Assembly: GCA_963540965.1 (NCBI GenBank)
Contig: CAUTSA010000001.1
Coordinates: 1-64,000 of the forward strand
Origin: Nanosyncoccus sp963540965
Lineage (GTDB): Bacteria > Patescibacteriota > Saccharimonadia > Saccharimonadales > Saccharimonadaceae
Direction: 5' to 3'
Length of the DNA stretch: 64,000 nt
Shown here: positions 6,739-16,240 of the stretch, one piece after another
Numbering within the stretch: position 1 is the stretch's first letter
Layout of the letters: each line of letters starts with the position of its first letter
Notes under the pieces: model-generated
Database searches by the model: none
What the model saw: the letters and a program-made list of their open reading frames with translations, nothing else
What the model was told of the DNA's origin: nothing
Program-made: the position numbers and the translations under genes

Positions 6739-7379
6739 TAAAAAAACGGAAGTAGCGACTATAACATAATTGCCACGTCCGTCTTTATTTTAAAATTTTT
6801 CCTTATGCCACTTAGTTAAAGGATGATTTTGAAAGAAAAAGCAATTTTCATTACTTTGTCAAAACCGCCGCTGTGAAAGCCTTATATATCAAGCCTGTAT
6901 ATGTCTCAATTTCGTAGCATGGGCAAAAAAGCGGCGTCTTTATGCTTCCTTTGACAGAAGCGAAAGATTACCGATTTTTACGATTTCTTGTTTAATTTTG
7001 ACCACCGTAATACATTTTTCGTATCTATGGCAAAATTCTTTTATCTGCAAGAGTTTTTACAGTAAATTAAGGCTTTTTCTCAGAAGTAGTAAATTGGTAG
7101 CAAATTCAATCCATTCTCTTGCAAATATCCTTGTCTTTCAAAGATTTTGAGGGTTAATTATTAAAATTTAGATTAAAATACTATATTAAAATCTCTCAGT
7201 TTAATCAGAAAATATTACGTTGCTCATATTAAGATCTTGTTTTTTAATCTTAATATTTTATAGTTGACCATAGAAGAATAAAAAAGAATAATCTAGTTTT
7301 GCCCTACTGTAGAGAATGCTTATTCCGAATGGTTTAAGTGAAATTTTTGTGTTTTTCATTTTATGTCTCATATTATTGT
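6739..7379. other. gene-free stretch with a long imperfect inverted repeat
   Basis: About 640 bp without a supported gene. At 6852-6955 ACTTTGTCAAAACCGCCGCT is matched by AGCGGCGTC...CTTTGACAG, an imperfect inverted repeat around a central AT-rich segment. It could fold into a long RNA hairpin or be a decayed mobile-element end. The rest is AT-rich with many stops in all frames. Confidence 0.4.
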
Positions 7380-8804
7380 TCATATTTTGTGATTTTTTTG
7401 ACTTATTTTTTTACGAATTATACCTAAAATATACCTTATATTATTTTTATTAATTAAGATAAATGATACAACCGCAAGTATTGCAATGACGATTTTAATA
7501 TATATATTATCAATGTAATTAATCGGGTAAAATACTACCACTAACAATGCTAGATTTATAATAAGACTGTGTTCCAGTTGTACTTTTAGGTATCTTTTCT
7601 TTATGTCTATTAATCTATATATAAACAAAATTAAGTATGATATTAACGTTGAAACTACAGCAGAATAAACGCCTACAAACCCAATTAAAGCTAAGTCTAC
7701 CAGTATATTGATTGTAGCAGCAAAGAATGATGTTAATGCTATTGATTTTGTATTCTTTTTTGCAATATAAATAGTGCCAAACATTGTAGATAAGATCTGG
7801 AAGATCGAAGCGACCATTGCAATGGGGATTAAGCCATAAGAATTGTCAAACTCACGATTAACTAATACCTTAAATATAAAAGGCATAAATGATATCGAAA
7901 TTATAGTAAATGAAATAAACAGATTACCAATTGAATTGTATATTTTATTAAAATAATCTTTAGTATCATCTTCATCTATATGCAGCGATATGGACTCTGT
8001 TAAGCTCATATTGAAGACATTATATAATGTAATTCCGATACTTGATATTTTGTATGCAACAGAAAGGAGTCCTACCGATGACAGTCCAATAGTACTGGAT
8101 ATAATAATTGTATCAGAAGAAGAAAGAACCCACCATGATAAAGTGTTTGGAATTATAGGTATAGAATATTTTGCTATATCTATTATTATCTTTTTTTTAA
8201 TACATTTTATTGATAGATAATTATAAATTTTAAGATTACAGAAAAGATATATTACCCCCAAAATATACCCAACGATAGATCCATATAACAAACTCAACAC
8301 TTTAAAATTAAATATTATCAATAAAATTAAACTAGATGTTATAGTTGCAACTGTCATTACAATAGATGCTATAGAATATTTTTTATTATCTCCAAAGCCT
8401 CTAGATATTTGTAGCATTATCGATGATAGGTTACAAAGAAAAAGATTTAAACAAAGCAACCACTTAAAATCATAGCTTATTATTGAACTCACTAAGAAAA
8501 ATATTAGAAAACAAAAAATATTTAGAGTGAGTGTAAAAAAGATAGAACTAGATATTAATTCTTTTTTTCCAATTTCATTTCTTCTTTCATTAATTAAAAA
8601 TCTAAATAATCCATGCTCTATTTGCAATCCAATGACGGGGACTATTAAGTAAGTCAGATTATTAAAAAGCTCAACAGTGCCAAATTCTGATGAGCTTAAA
8701 TATCCAGTATATATCGGTAACAAAAAATATTGGACAGATTTAGTAAAAAATGTTCCTATAAATATAATCGCCGTGTTTTTTGCTAGCTCTCTATTTTTTG
8801 ACAT
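7380..8804 (-). CDS. polysaccharide flippase (Wzx/MATE-like)
   Basis: A 474-residue polytopic membrane protein with about 12-14 hydrophobic helices. The N-terminus (NTAIIFIGTFFTKSVQYFLLPIYTGYLSSSEFG) is the signature opening of the Wzx/PST family, including the LLPIYT-YL-SEFG pattern. The family moves lipid-linked oligosaccharide repeat units across the membrane. It is the last gene of the polysaccharide cluster, 3 bp after the GH88/105-like gene, so it is probably translated from the same mRNA. Its codons are extremely AT-rich, like the rest of the cluster. Which sugar unit it carries cannot be told. Confidence 0.85.
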   Translation of the reverse strand: MSKNRELAKNTAIIFIGTFFTKSVQYFLLPIYTGYLSSSEFGTVELFNNLTYLIVPVIGLQIEHGLFRFLINERRNEIGKKELISSSIFFTLTLNIFCFLIFFLVSSIISYDFKWLLCLNLFLCNLSSIMLQISRGFGDNKKYSIASIVMTVATITSSLILLIIFNFKVLSLLYGSIVGYILGVIYLFCNLKIYNYLSIKCIKKKIIIDIAKYSIPIIPNTLSWWVLSSSDTIIISSTIGLSSVGLLSVAYKISSIGITLYNVFNMSLTESISLHIDEDDTKDYFNKIYNSIGNLFISFTIISISFMPFIFKVLVNREFDNSYGLIPIAMVASIFQILSTMFGTIYIAKKNTKSIALTSFFAATINILVDLALIGFVGVYSAVVSTLISYLILFIYRLIDIKKRYLKVQLEHSLIINLALLVVVFYPINYIDNIYIKIVIAILAVVSFILINKNNIRYILGIIRKKISQKNHKI

Positions 8805-8807
8805 ATA

Positions 8808-9842
8808 TTACCCCTTTGATCTATCACTAAAAAGTTTGCTATATTTCATTAATGAAGCCAAAGTAGGGCCGACTGACCATGGATAACTACCGTATATTTG
8901 TGGATATAGCCCCAAACCGCGACATTCTGCGGAACAATTTATTATTTTTCCATTAACTTCGTTGTTATTTAAACAGTTCATCATTTTGTGAATATATTTA
9001 TCATACTTATCATCAATCAGATTTCTAGTTTTTAGAGTTAAAAGTGACAATAATATCATAGCAGTTCCAGAAGTATCAAGATGTCCATCTTTTGTTATTA
9101 TTTGCCACGAATATCCTCCGTCTTCTCGAATATATTCTATAGTCCTTTCAAAAATCATATTATAATAATTTAATAATTTGGAATATCTTGAATCCTGTTT
9201 TTCATATAAACAGTCAATACACTCAGAAAGTCCAAATAGTATCCAACCAAGACTTCTTGACCAACCTACGATTCCGTTCTTGTCTTTGCTTTGTAAATCA
9301 TATGAATGAAATGGTAATCCAGTTTCCTGATCAATCCCGTATTTAATAAAAAAATCAAACTGTGATACACTCCAATCAATTATATCTGTTTGACTATTAT
9401 TGCTATAGATACATAAGAACGGTGTAACCATTCCTAATAGATCTATGAATATATCATTAGGGTCAGTCTCTCTATATGGTATTATTTTATTTTTGTATTT
9501 TTTAATTTCTAAAAACATTCTTTCTTTAATTATATCAATATCTTTCACATCTAATAATGTTCTATATTTAATTAAAAGATAAATCATTAATGCGTCATCA
9601 AAATTTGTGATTTTATATTTTTTCCTTCTAAACAATTCTACTTGTCTATTTACTAAGTAAATAGACGTCTTTTTGTTACACAATATTAGACCATAAACAA
9701 TTAGGGCATTAGGCCAAAATATATAATCTTTTTTTATGCTTTTTCTGTTTAAAAAATCTTTTATTAAAATTTTAAATTTAACTTTATTGTTATTCCTTAA
9801 GCTTCTCTCTGCTTCCTCTATAATTTTTTTCTTATTAATCAT
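8808..9842 (-). CDS. GH88/GH105-like (alpha/alpha)6-barrel protein
   Basis: A 344-residue protein resembling unsaturated glucuronyl/rhamnogalacturonyl hydrolases. Diagnostic segments are GIVGWSRSLGWILFGLSE (where the family has W-x-R-G-x-GW), GLPFHSYD, DGGYSWQI, LDTSGTAMILLSLL and the late GSYPWSVGPT. The family removes unsaturated uronic acids from cleaved polysaccharides or acts in glycan maturation. No signal peptide is visible, so a cytoplasmic role is likely. It sits inside an exopolysaccharide cluster between the GT2-pyruvyltransferase fusion and the flippase, which points to a role in assembly or editing of the same glycan. The substrate is unknown. Confidence 0.7.
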   Translation of the reverse strand: MINKKKIIEEAERSLRNNNKVKFKILIKDFLNRKSIKKDYIFWPNALIVYGLILCNKKTSIYLVNRQVELFRRKKYKITNFDDALMIYLLIKYRTLLDVKDIDIIKERMFLEIKKYKNKIIPYRETDPNDIFIDLLGMVTPFLCIYSNNSQTDIIDWSVSQFDFFIKYGIDQETGLPFHSYDLQSKDKNGIVGWSRSLGWILFGLSECIDCLYEKQDSRYSKLLNYYNMIFERTIEYIREDGGYSWQIITKDGHLDTSGTAMILLSLLTLKTRNLIDDKYDKYIHKMMNCLNNNEVNGKIINCSAECRGLGLYPQIYGSYPWSVGPTLASLMKYSKLFSDRSKG

Positions 9843-9849
9843 ATTTTTT

Positions 9850-11874
9850 CTACTCCTGGTTAATATTAAGTGCCTTTTTTAAGAATTTTTTGCTTTTTTC
9901 TCTTTCTTTATCTAAAATTCTATACGTTTCACTATAATCACACAAAAGTTGATCTGGCGTTATATAAGATCCATTATATCTTCTTGACTCAAGCCGAAAT
10001 TTCTGTAGTAATGTGCTTATTCTGCTCCCCATGTTTTTCATCTTTTTCTGCTCTCTATCATAGACAATAAATGGTGTATTTAAAATTATAGAGAATACTG
10101 ATGAATGAAAAGAATCCGTACATACCAACATAGCATTATCAATTAGCCATATAAACTCAGACGGTCCACTACTGTAATATTTATCATTTTTGTCTAATAA
10201 ATTAATTACTTCATACGATTTATTACTTGCGACCCTATTAATTTCATCTTTTCTTTCCTCACTATTATCTCCCAAAAAATAACATAGTATGTATTTCTTA
10301 TTAGGCTTCATTATTGGTTTTTTTGCTATCCTCCTCCATTCATCACCAGATAATAACATAGTTGGATCAACTAGAACCTCAGCATTCTTTCCAGACATAT
10401 CCTTTATAATTTTCTGACCTGATCTTTCTCGTACAGAAAGATCATCAAATTTCGATATGTCTCTTCGGATTCTTTTCTCATATTTTCTTTCTATTTCTTC
10501 AACACCAAATGATGCTGCATAGGAAATCTTTTTACTTTTTTTTACATATCTTAAGACATCCAGATCCCTTAATCTTCTAAAATTCGGGTTCCAAACCTGA
10601 TCAGAACCTACAATAAGATACTGGAACTTATTTAGGTTAGAAAATGCACAGACCCTACTCTTAAAATATTTAATATTATTATCAAAAATTTGAAAATTAT
10701 TTTTTCTATCAATATTACACTGTTCATTTTTATCTATATTAAAATTATAAATAAAATGCTTACAAACCCTAGCAAGAAAAAACTTCCTATTATTCATATA
10801 ATCATAATTCTCTAGCGTAAGAGTATTTATCTTTAATTTTTCATTACAATAATAAGACAGTGCATAATTTTGTAGACGATTCCCAAAGTTATCCTTATCT
10901 ATTATCGTGATTATGCCTGCTTTTTTTGAAGGTAATTCTTTTTTAGAATGAAAAAATAAATATAATTTTGGAGAGATAAAAAACAATAGGGATTTCATTT
11001 TTGTTTTTATAAAAAAAGAGTTTTTCATTAATATATTCCTTTTATTCTTCTTATTATCATTAATAAAATTAGGTATTTTCCAAACTGCTTGCAAAAAAAT
11101 GTTAACTGCCTTATCCCTTAGAAAACGTAGGTCACATCTACCGGAATTATCGTATATCTTAAACAACTCATTAGCCACAAAAAAACAGCTAACTCCACTT
11201 TTTATTAAGCTAGTTGAATGCATTACTGATTCGTTTCTCATGTAATGATAGTATATATTCAAATTAGAGTAATATATATTATCTGCTTTTATTAATAATT
11301 GCGGAATCCATAGTTCATCCTCATGAATTATGCCTTCATGAAAATATATCTTATTTCTCAACAAAAAATCTCTTTTTGCAATATAATATTGTGGTGCAAA
11401 TATTACGCTATTTGGATTTTTTTCTAATACTAGCATAAAATCACTGCTTGAATATTGACCAGGATTAATACTATATTTACACTCATCTACAATTTCTCCA
11501 GATTCTGTCACCTTTTTTGAACTGCAAATAAAGACATCTGACTTATACCTATTAATTACTGACATGAGTTTTTCAAGTGAATCTTTCTCTATTCTGTCAT
11601 CGCTATCAATAAACCATATATATTCCCCAGAAGCATATTTAAGACCAAAATTACGTGCCGAAGATGCGCCTCCATTATTTTTATGAAATGTACTTATAAA
11701 CTTATATTTTTTAGAATAATCCTCACATATTTTTAATGAATAATCAGTAGATCCATCATCCACTAGAATAATCTCTAATCCTACACATTTCTGATCTACG
11801 ATAGAATTTAGGCATCTTTTTAATAAAATACCTACATTATAAACTGGAATAATAATACTTAACTTATTTCTCAT
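9850..11874 (-). CDS. GT2 glycosyltransferase fused to polysaccharide pyruvyl transferase
   Basis: A 674-residue two-domain protein. Residues 1-270 are a GT-A glycosyltransferase: LSIIIPVYNVG, ILVDDGSTD, ASSARNFGLKYASG and WFIDSDDR with the DxD metal site. Residues about 318-670 match polysaccharide pyruvyl transferases: DNFGNRLQNYALSYY, LIVGSDQVWNP, ISYAASFG, LSVRERSG, VDPTMLL, LCYFLGD and DSFHSSVFS. The first half would add a sugar and the second a ketal pyruvate from phosphoenolpyruvate. It lies 4 bp after the EpsG-like polymerase. Fusing both steps in one chain is less common than separate genes. The two halves could also have unrelated acceptors. Confidence 0.85.
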   Translation of the reverse strand: MRNKLSIIIPVYNVGILLKRCLNSIVDQKCVGLEIILVDDGSTDYSLKICEDYSKKYKFISTFHKNNGGASSARNFGLKYASGEYIWFIDSDDRIEKDSLEKLMSVINRYKSDVFICSSKKVTESGEIVDECKYSINPGQYSSSDFMLVLEKNPNSVIFAPQYYIAKRDFLLRNKIYFHEGIIHEDELWIPQLLIKADNIYYSNLNIYYHYMRNESVMHSTSLIKSGVSCFFVANELFKIYDNSGRCDLRFLRDKAVNIFLQAVWKIPNFINDNKKNKRNILMKNSFFIKTKMKSLLFFISPKLYLFFHSKKELPSKKAGIITIIDKDNFGNRLQNYALSYYCNEKLKINTLTLENYDYMNNRKFFLARVCKHFIYNFNIDKNEQCNIDRKNNFQIFDNNIKYFKSRVCAFSNLNKFQYLIVGSDQVWNPNFRRLRDLDVLRYVKKSKKISYAASFGVEEIERKYEKRIRRDISKFDDLSVRERSGQKIIKDMSGKNAEVLVDPTMLLSGDEWRRIAKKPIMKPNKKYILCYFLGDNSEERKDEINRVASNKSYEVINLLDKNDKYYSSGPSEFIWLIDNAMLVCTDSFHSSVFSIILNTPFIVYDREQKKMKNMGSRISTLLQKFRLESRRYNGSYITPDQLLCDYSETYRILDKEREKSKKFLKKALNINQE

Positions 11875-11878
11875 TTCA

Positions 11879-12967
11879 CTATCCTAAAAGTATTGTTTGA
11901 TACGGGAATATTCCACTTCCATTGCCAATTAACTCTACAAAAAATACATATACTGCAAAGATCATTATTAATATAAAATTAAGAGAACGATTCTTACTAT
12001 TTTTTATTAAAAATCCCCAATACACTACTTCGTAACACATATAGTATAACCCAATCCTATTCATATAACCAAAAAACATACCGGTAGATGAAAATAACAA
12101 ACCAATTAGATAAAAAATAGATATGTATTTAAAATTAAAATCGTCATCATTATGGGCTATAGTAATATCGTTATTCTTGAATGCATAGCTATTATTTACG
12201 ACAATCTTTTTTCCACTTTTATAAAATAAGTATGAAATAATAAATATAATGGCTCTATATATAAATGTAATATTTAGATTATTAATACTATTATTGACTG
12301 AAAAATAATTACTAATATGATCATCTTCAAATTCAATTATGTAGACTAAGCTTATAGCTGTCATAATGAATATCGGTATCAATGATAGAACTTTTTGTTT
12401 TCTTGTTAAAGTCCCCCAATAATATACTAAGATAAAAATAAGAGATAAAAATGCTGTTTTATGTATTAGACTAGTTAATAAAACTATTGCAAAAAATAAT
12501 ATATATTTCTTTTTATCCAGTAACTTGGTTGAATAAAAAATAATCGATATTGCAATAAATTGGCGCATTATATTCATAGGGAAAAATATATATATCAACA
12601 AATATAACGTAATCATCATTGGAAAATTACAATGTTTTCTAAAATCCCAGAGTCTTAACATTAGTAATCCATTAGTTATAAATGAATATACTAAAATAAC
12701 AATAGTCGCATTTTTAAAAATATCCATTAAAACAGTTGAGATATACCTAAAACCAATCTCTTCAAATTTCCACTTAATTGGAAATCCACTATTTATAGCA
12801 TCGTAATATTGCACTGTATCAATACCTACGTTTACTCCTCTAAGGCCTACTAGTAGCGATAAATATACAATTGAAGTATATAGATATAATTTCTTTTCTG
12901 TTTTATTTGCAAGTATACATAGCGCTATCACTGGTAAAATCAGTAAAATGAAATAAAAATTCTCCAT
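11879..12967 (-). CDS. EpsG-family polysaccharide polymerase
   Basis: A membrane protein of about 362 residues with at least nine hydrophobic helices. RGVNVGIDTVQYYDAI (near residue 45-60), the DTxxY motif, and FPMNIMRQFIAISIIFYS are hallmarks of the EpsG/Wzy-like polymerases that join repeat units on the outer face of the membrane. I start it at the ATG at 12967, directly after the TAA of the preceding glycosyltransferase (TAATATG); a GTG four codons earlier is the alternative. The tight spacing shows operon structure. Very AT-rich. Confidence 0.8.
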   Translation of the reverse strand: MENFYFILLILPVIALCILANKTEKKLYLYTSIVYLSLLVGLRGVNVGIDTVQYYDAINSGFPIKWKFEEIGFRYISTVLMDIFKNATIVILVYSFITNGLLMLRLWDFRKHCNFPMMITLYLLIYIFFPMNIMRQFIAISIIFYSTKLLDKKKYILFFAIVLLTSLIHKTAFLSLIFILVYYWGTLTRKQKVLSLIPIFIMTAISLVYIIEFEDDHISNYFSVNNSINNLNITFIYRAIIFIISYLFYKSGKKIVVNNSYAFKNNDITIAHNDDDFNFKYISIFYLIGLLFSSTGMFFGYMNRIGLYYMCYEVVYWGFLIKNSKNRSLNFILIMIFAVYVFFVELIGNGSGIFPYQTILLG

Positions 12968-12968
12968 A

Positions 12969-13946
12969 TTATGCACCAATTTTTCCCTTTTTTAGCTTTG
13001 ATGCCAAATATATAATAAAATAGGCTCTTAGCTTAATTAACATAGCTATAATATTAGTTGTATAATCTAGGTCTTTAGTTCTTATATCAAAAATATCAAA
13101 ATTGTCCGAATATTTTTTTATTATCTTTTTATATTTTTTTCTTGCAACAGAATATTTTTGTACACACGAGTGCCTATATAATGCTATAGATAAGGCCTTT
13201 AAAGCTAAGCTATTCAGTTCCTGATTATACTTATAATATTCACCACTCTTGATCATCTCTTTCTTCATCATAAAACATAGTTCATTCCATGGATCAAGTC
13301 CACCTAGAGTATGTTGACCTTTTTCATTATATACATAATGGTATAATGTGTTATCAACAAATGAAATATTTTTTGCTATCTCTAGTGATTTTACACTAAA
13401 TAGCAATTCTTCCCCTACGTCTATTTTTGAATATAGACATTTTTTTGCTATTTCTTTTTTTACAACCTTAAATACGCCACCCCATGGGATTATTCCCATA
13501 ATTTGAAGTCTTAAAATTTGATCTATATCCTTGTATTTGTATTTTTGAAAATTATATTCACCACATTTTTTTCCATTGTTATACTCATTAACGCCGTTGA
13601 CAAATATGATATCTTGTTCCACCTCTACATTCTTGGCATTTACTTGTTCTAGAAAATCTTCTTCATAATAGTCATCAGAATCAATGAATGCTATGTATTT
13701 ACCTGAACATTTTTTTATTCCATTATTTCTTGCAACACCAGGCCCCTGATTTTTCTGAGAGTATACTTTTATTCTGCAGTCTAATTTTGAATACCTATTA
13801 AGAATATTCTTGGTATTATCGGTAGAGCCATCATCTATAATGATTAACTCCCAATTAGCGTACGTTTGATTTATTACACTATCTATACTTCTTCTTAATC
13901 GCTCGCCGGTATTGTATGTTGGCATAACTATTGAATATTTCAGCAT
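12969..13946 (-). CDS. glycosyltransferase family 2
   Basis: A 325-residue GT-A enzyme. YSIVMPTYNTGERLRRSIDS opens the nucleotide-sugar fold, followed by LIIIDDGSTD, GPGVARNNGIKKCSG and AFIDSDDY with the DxD metal-binding site. The C-terminal third is helical and basic. It probably transfers one sugar to the lipid-linked repeat unit from the cytoplasmic side. It is third in the cluster, between the Alg13-like subunit and the EpsG polymerase. Donor and acceptor sugars cannot be deduced. Confidence 0.88.
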   Translation of the reverse strand: MLKYSIVMPTYNTGERLRRSIDSVINQTYANWELIIIDDGSTDNTKNILNRYSKLDCRIKVYSQKNQGPGVARNNGIKKCSGKYIAFIDSDDYYEEDFLEQVNAKNVEVEQDIIFVNGVNEYNNGKKCGEYNFQKYKYKDIDQILRLQIMGIIPWGGVFKVVKKEIAKKCLYSKIDVGEELLFSVKSLEIAKNISFVDNTLYHYVYNEKGQHTLGGLDPWNELCFMMKKEMIKSGEYYKYNQELNSLALKALSIALYRHSCVQKYSVARKKYKKIIKKYSDNFDIFDIRTKDLDYTTNIIAMLIKLRAYFIIYLASKLKKGKIGA

Positions 13947-14022
13947 ATCAACTCCATATCATTAATCAGTAATAATCTATTAATATATTTCTTATAAAAT
14001 CGATGGAATTGAGATATTTTCT

Positions 14023-14517
14023 TCATAGTATTATCCTATCTATAATTCTATTGAGATTTTGAGAAAAAATAATAGAATTATTATTATTATTCACATTTCC
14101 TTTTATCGTCTTGGCTAGTTCTATTTTCTCTACCATTTTCATTATGTTTTCCAGCAAGATAATTCTATTGGGGAAAGTTGTATTATATCTCTCGCAAAAT
14201 TCAACTTGATGGTCATTAACATGCTCATCATATTTCTTCATGCGCGGAACGACTATTGGAGTTTTTCCATATTGAAGCGGAAGTATAAAGCTGGATGGTC
14301 CACCATGCGTAATGACTATCTTGGCGTCTTTTATCTTTTGAATCATTTCTTCATAAGATAAGAACTTCTTCCAATCGCAGCTTTCTGGAATATAGTCAGA
14401 AAAACCGGTCTGAATAAAAACATCATCCTTAACATGTCCGTCTTTTTTCAACTGATCTATTTTCTTTATTAACCGGTTAAACTGTTGTTCGTGAGTTCCT
14501 ACTGTAACAAAAATCAT
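14023..14517 (-). CDS. Alg13/PssE-like glycosyltransferase catalytic subunit
   Basis: A 164-residue protein with the C-terminal fold of GT28 enzymes. MIFVTVGTHEQQFNRLI is the classic PssE/EpsF/Alg13 opening; KIVITHGGPSSFILPLQYGKTPIVVPR is the donor-binding segment with the HGG motif. In related capsule clusters it forms a heterodimer with the Alg14-like membrane partner, here the gene 7 bp upstream, and adds the second sugar of the repeat unit. Length is normal. Confidence 0.88.
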   Translation of the reverse strand: MIFVTVGTHEQQFNRLIKKIDQLKKDGHVKDDVFIQTGFSDYIPESCDWKKFLSYEEMIQKIKDAKIVITHGGPSSFILPLQYGKTPIVVPRMKKYDEHVNDHQVEFCERYNTTFPNRIILLENIMKMVEKIELAKTIKGNVNNNNNSIIFSQNLNRIIDRIIL

Positions 14518-14524
14518 AATACTC

Positions 14525-15004
14525 CTAAAAAATGCTTCCCAGATTAATTGAGTTCTTATAGACTTTAGTCATTTCCTCCCATTGCACGATAGTTTTATCA
14601 CACACTGGCTGGACTAATTTTCCTGTCATTGTAGGTTTGTCTACCCTATCAAAAACTTCAATATAAATATTTTTTGTTTTAAATAGTTTTCCAATATAAA
14701 AGAAAGGTACCGCAATAGCAGCTCCATCTGAAATTATTAAATCTGGTCTTTCCCTTCTTAATACCTTAAATGCAAGAAACGTGTTTTTAATTAGATTCGG
14801 GATATTCCTATTTGTAGGAAAATGACAGTGATAAAGTTTTTCATCTTTGAGGAGACTATTTGCGTCTTCCTTATCAAAGGTTACCCAAAAACGTTTTTTA
14901 TCCCGCCAAAAAGGTTTTAGTTGGTACAGCTGCGCAAGATGGCCGCCGCTTGAACAGGCAAGACAGATTTTAATTTCTTGCAAATTTTTCTTTTCTTTCT
15001 GCAT
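14525..15004 (-). CDS. Alg14/PssD-like glycosyltransferase membrane subunit
   Basis: A 159-residue protein matching the PssD/Cps14F/Alg14 family: KICLACSSGGHLAQLYQL at the start, FWVTFDKEDA, LIISDGAAIAVPFF and a late VQPVCDKTIVQWEEM. This subunit recruits the Alg13-like catalytic partner encoded next to it. It is the first gene of the minus-strand polysaccharide cluster. A TATAAT box lies about 40 nt upstream near 15045, with no strong Shine-Dalgarno. TTG at 15007 is an alternative start. No initiating phosphoglycosyl transferase lies upstream, so the first sugar must come from an enzyme coded elsewhere. Confidence 0.88.
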   Translation of the reverse strand: MQKEKKNLQEIKICLACSSGGHLAQLYQLKPFWRDKKRFWVTFDKEDANSLLKDEKLYHCHFPTNRNIPNLIKNTFLAFKVLRRERPDLIISDGAAIAVPFFYIGKLFKTKNIYIEVFDRVDKPTMTGKLVQPVCDKTIVQWEEMTKVYKNSINLGSIF

Positions 15005-15157
15005 CAATTTCAGCGGTCCAATTATTTTACTATTATTATACTTATAATACCTTATTTTTGACAGTTTGTCAATTTGCTGTGGTAGTTGAGTGAGGATCAG
15101 CTTAACTTAGGTCATGCATGAATTAATCATAGATTAAAACCTAAAATTTTTGACATT

Positions 15158-15183
15158 AAAAAGGGAGGCCTCTGCCTCCCAAA
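15158..15183 (-). terminator. intrinsic terminator
   Basis: On the minus strand a 7-bp stem GGGAGGC/GCCTCCC with a 4-nt loop is followed by TTTTT; it ends the 338-codon frame upstream. Confidence 0.85.
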
Positions 15184-15223
15184 ACATACTAAAACTCTTG
15201 TTTGCTTTTTCTTCTCATACCTT

Positions 15224-16180
15224 CTAGCTAACAACTCCATCACTCTTAGATCCCACAACATGGATCTTGCGATTTGAGTTATTATGCGTTAACGACTTTG
15301 CCTGCATTGTGTCTGGTTTTACCTGCTCCCTGAACTCAGGATAGATCGACTCCTTCTTTGCTTGTGGTGCCGACTTAGAGCCACTTCCCATGAGTGCCTT
15401 AAGTTCCTCCGAGGAGAGCTGTATAGTCTCTGAAGGATTGGATGATCCCATCTTGAAATTCTCCGGGAGAGACTGAGTCCCCCTCTTTAGCATCTCAAAA
15501 ATCTGCAGGTTGCTCTTCGCGCCGCGCCATAATTCTGACGACTCCTTATTATCTAAAGCCTTAACAATCAATCGCAAATTATGACTTAGTTCACTCGCAA
15601 CCTTCACACATAGCGACTTATTCTCAAACTCCTCTTTGATCTGAGTCTCGAGAGTAAGCAACTTACCCTTCAGCGAAGCAACACAGTCGCTGGCACACTC
15701 AATGTCCTGATAAAACTGGTGCCCAAATTCAGCGTGTTTCTTAAAAAACAGCTTGGCAAATGGATCATCGATCAGCTCCTGGAAAAGTTTCAAAATCCAT
15801 TTTTCCTCATCGAAGATATAAATACAGATTGAGGAGATGATAGTAGCCGCCGCATAATCTGGATGATTATGATAATACTCCAAGACTTTTAGAATTTTCG
15901 CTCTTAAAAGCTTCTCATAATACTCAGTTGCCTGCAATAAAATCTGCTCAAAGGCCATATATTCGACTCTCTGAACATCAATCATGTTCAAAGGAATATA
16001 AGCCTTAATAGTGGCAAGCATCTGACCAGTCTTCCCCACCAGATCCAGCTTAGCCTTTACTAACTGATCAGCGTAAGTAAAAAATAACTTTTCGCATTCA
16101 CTGACTTGGTCAGACTTAGTATGCTCTGCTTCTGTTTTAGCTACTGTAACCGTTTTTACGTCAAACTCATTTTTCTTCAT
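15224..16180 (-). CDS. hypothetical helical cytoplasmic protein
   Basis: A protein of about 318 residues, not recognised. The start is the ATG at 16180 because AAAGGAG lies 7 nt before it; an upstream in-frame ATG at 16240 has no such site. The body (residues 25-240) is almost entirely predicted helix with several Cys and aromatic residues. The C-terminal 80 residues are polar and disordered (SNPSETIQLSSEELKALMGS and a Lys/Ser-rich tail). There is no signal peptide or membrane helix. The leader contains a hairpin-prone segment (TGTCAAGATGG, TGTCAAAAGACA). It has its own terminator. Two similar-looking unknown genes follow in the same orientation, each a single-gene unit. Confidence 0.75.
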   Translation of the reverse strand: MKKNEFDVKTVTVAKTEAEHTKSDQVSECEKLFFTYADQLVKAKLDLVGKTGQMLATIKAYIPLNMIDVQRVEYMAFEQILLQATEYYEKLLRAKILKVLEYYHNHPDYAAATIISSICIYIFDEEKWILKLFQELIDDPFAKLFFKKHAEFGHQFYQDIECASDCVASLKGKLLTLETQIKEEFENKSLCVKVASELSHNLRLIVKALDNKESSELWRGAKSNLQIFEMLKRGTQSLPENFKMGSSNPSETIQLSSEELKALMGSGSKSAPQAKKESIYPEFREQVKPDTMQAKSLTHNNSNRKIHVVGSKSDGVVS

Positions 16181-16240
16181 TTCTTCTCCTTTGTTGTGTC
16201 TTTTGACACGGAAACTAAGATGGGAGTGCCATCTTGACAT

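Noticed and set aside
14847..15047. A plus-strand frame opposite the Alg14-like gene
   Set aside because: The minus strand encodes clear Alg14 motifs over the same bases.
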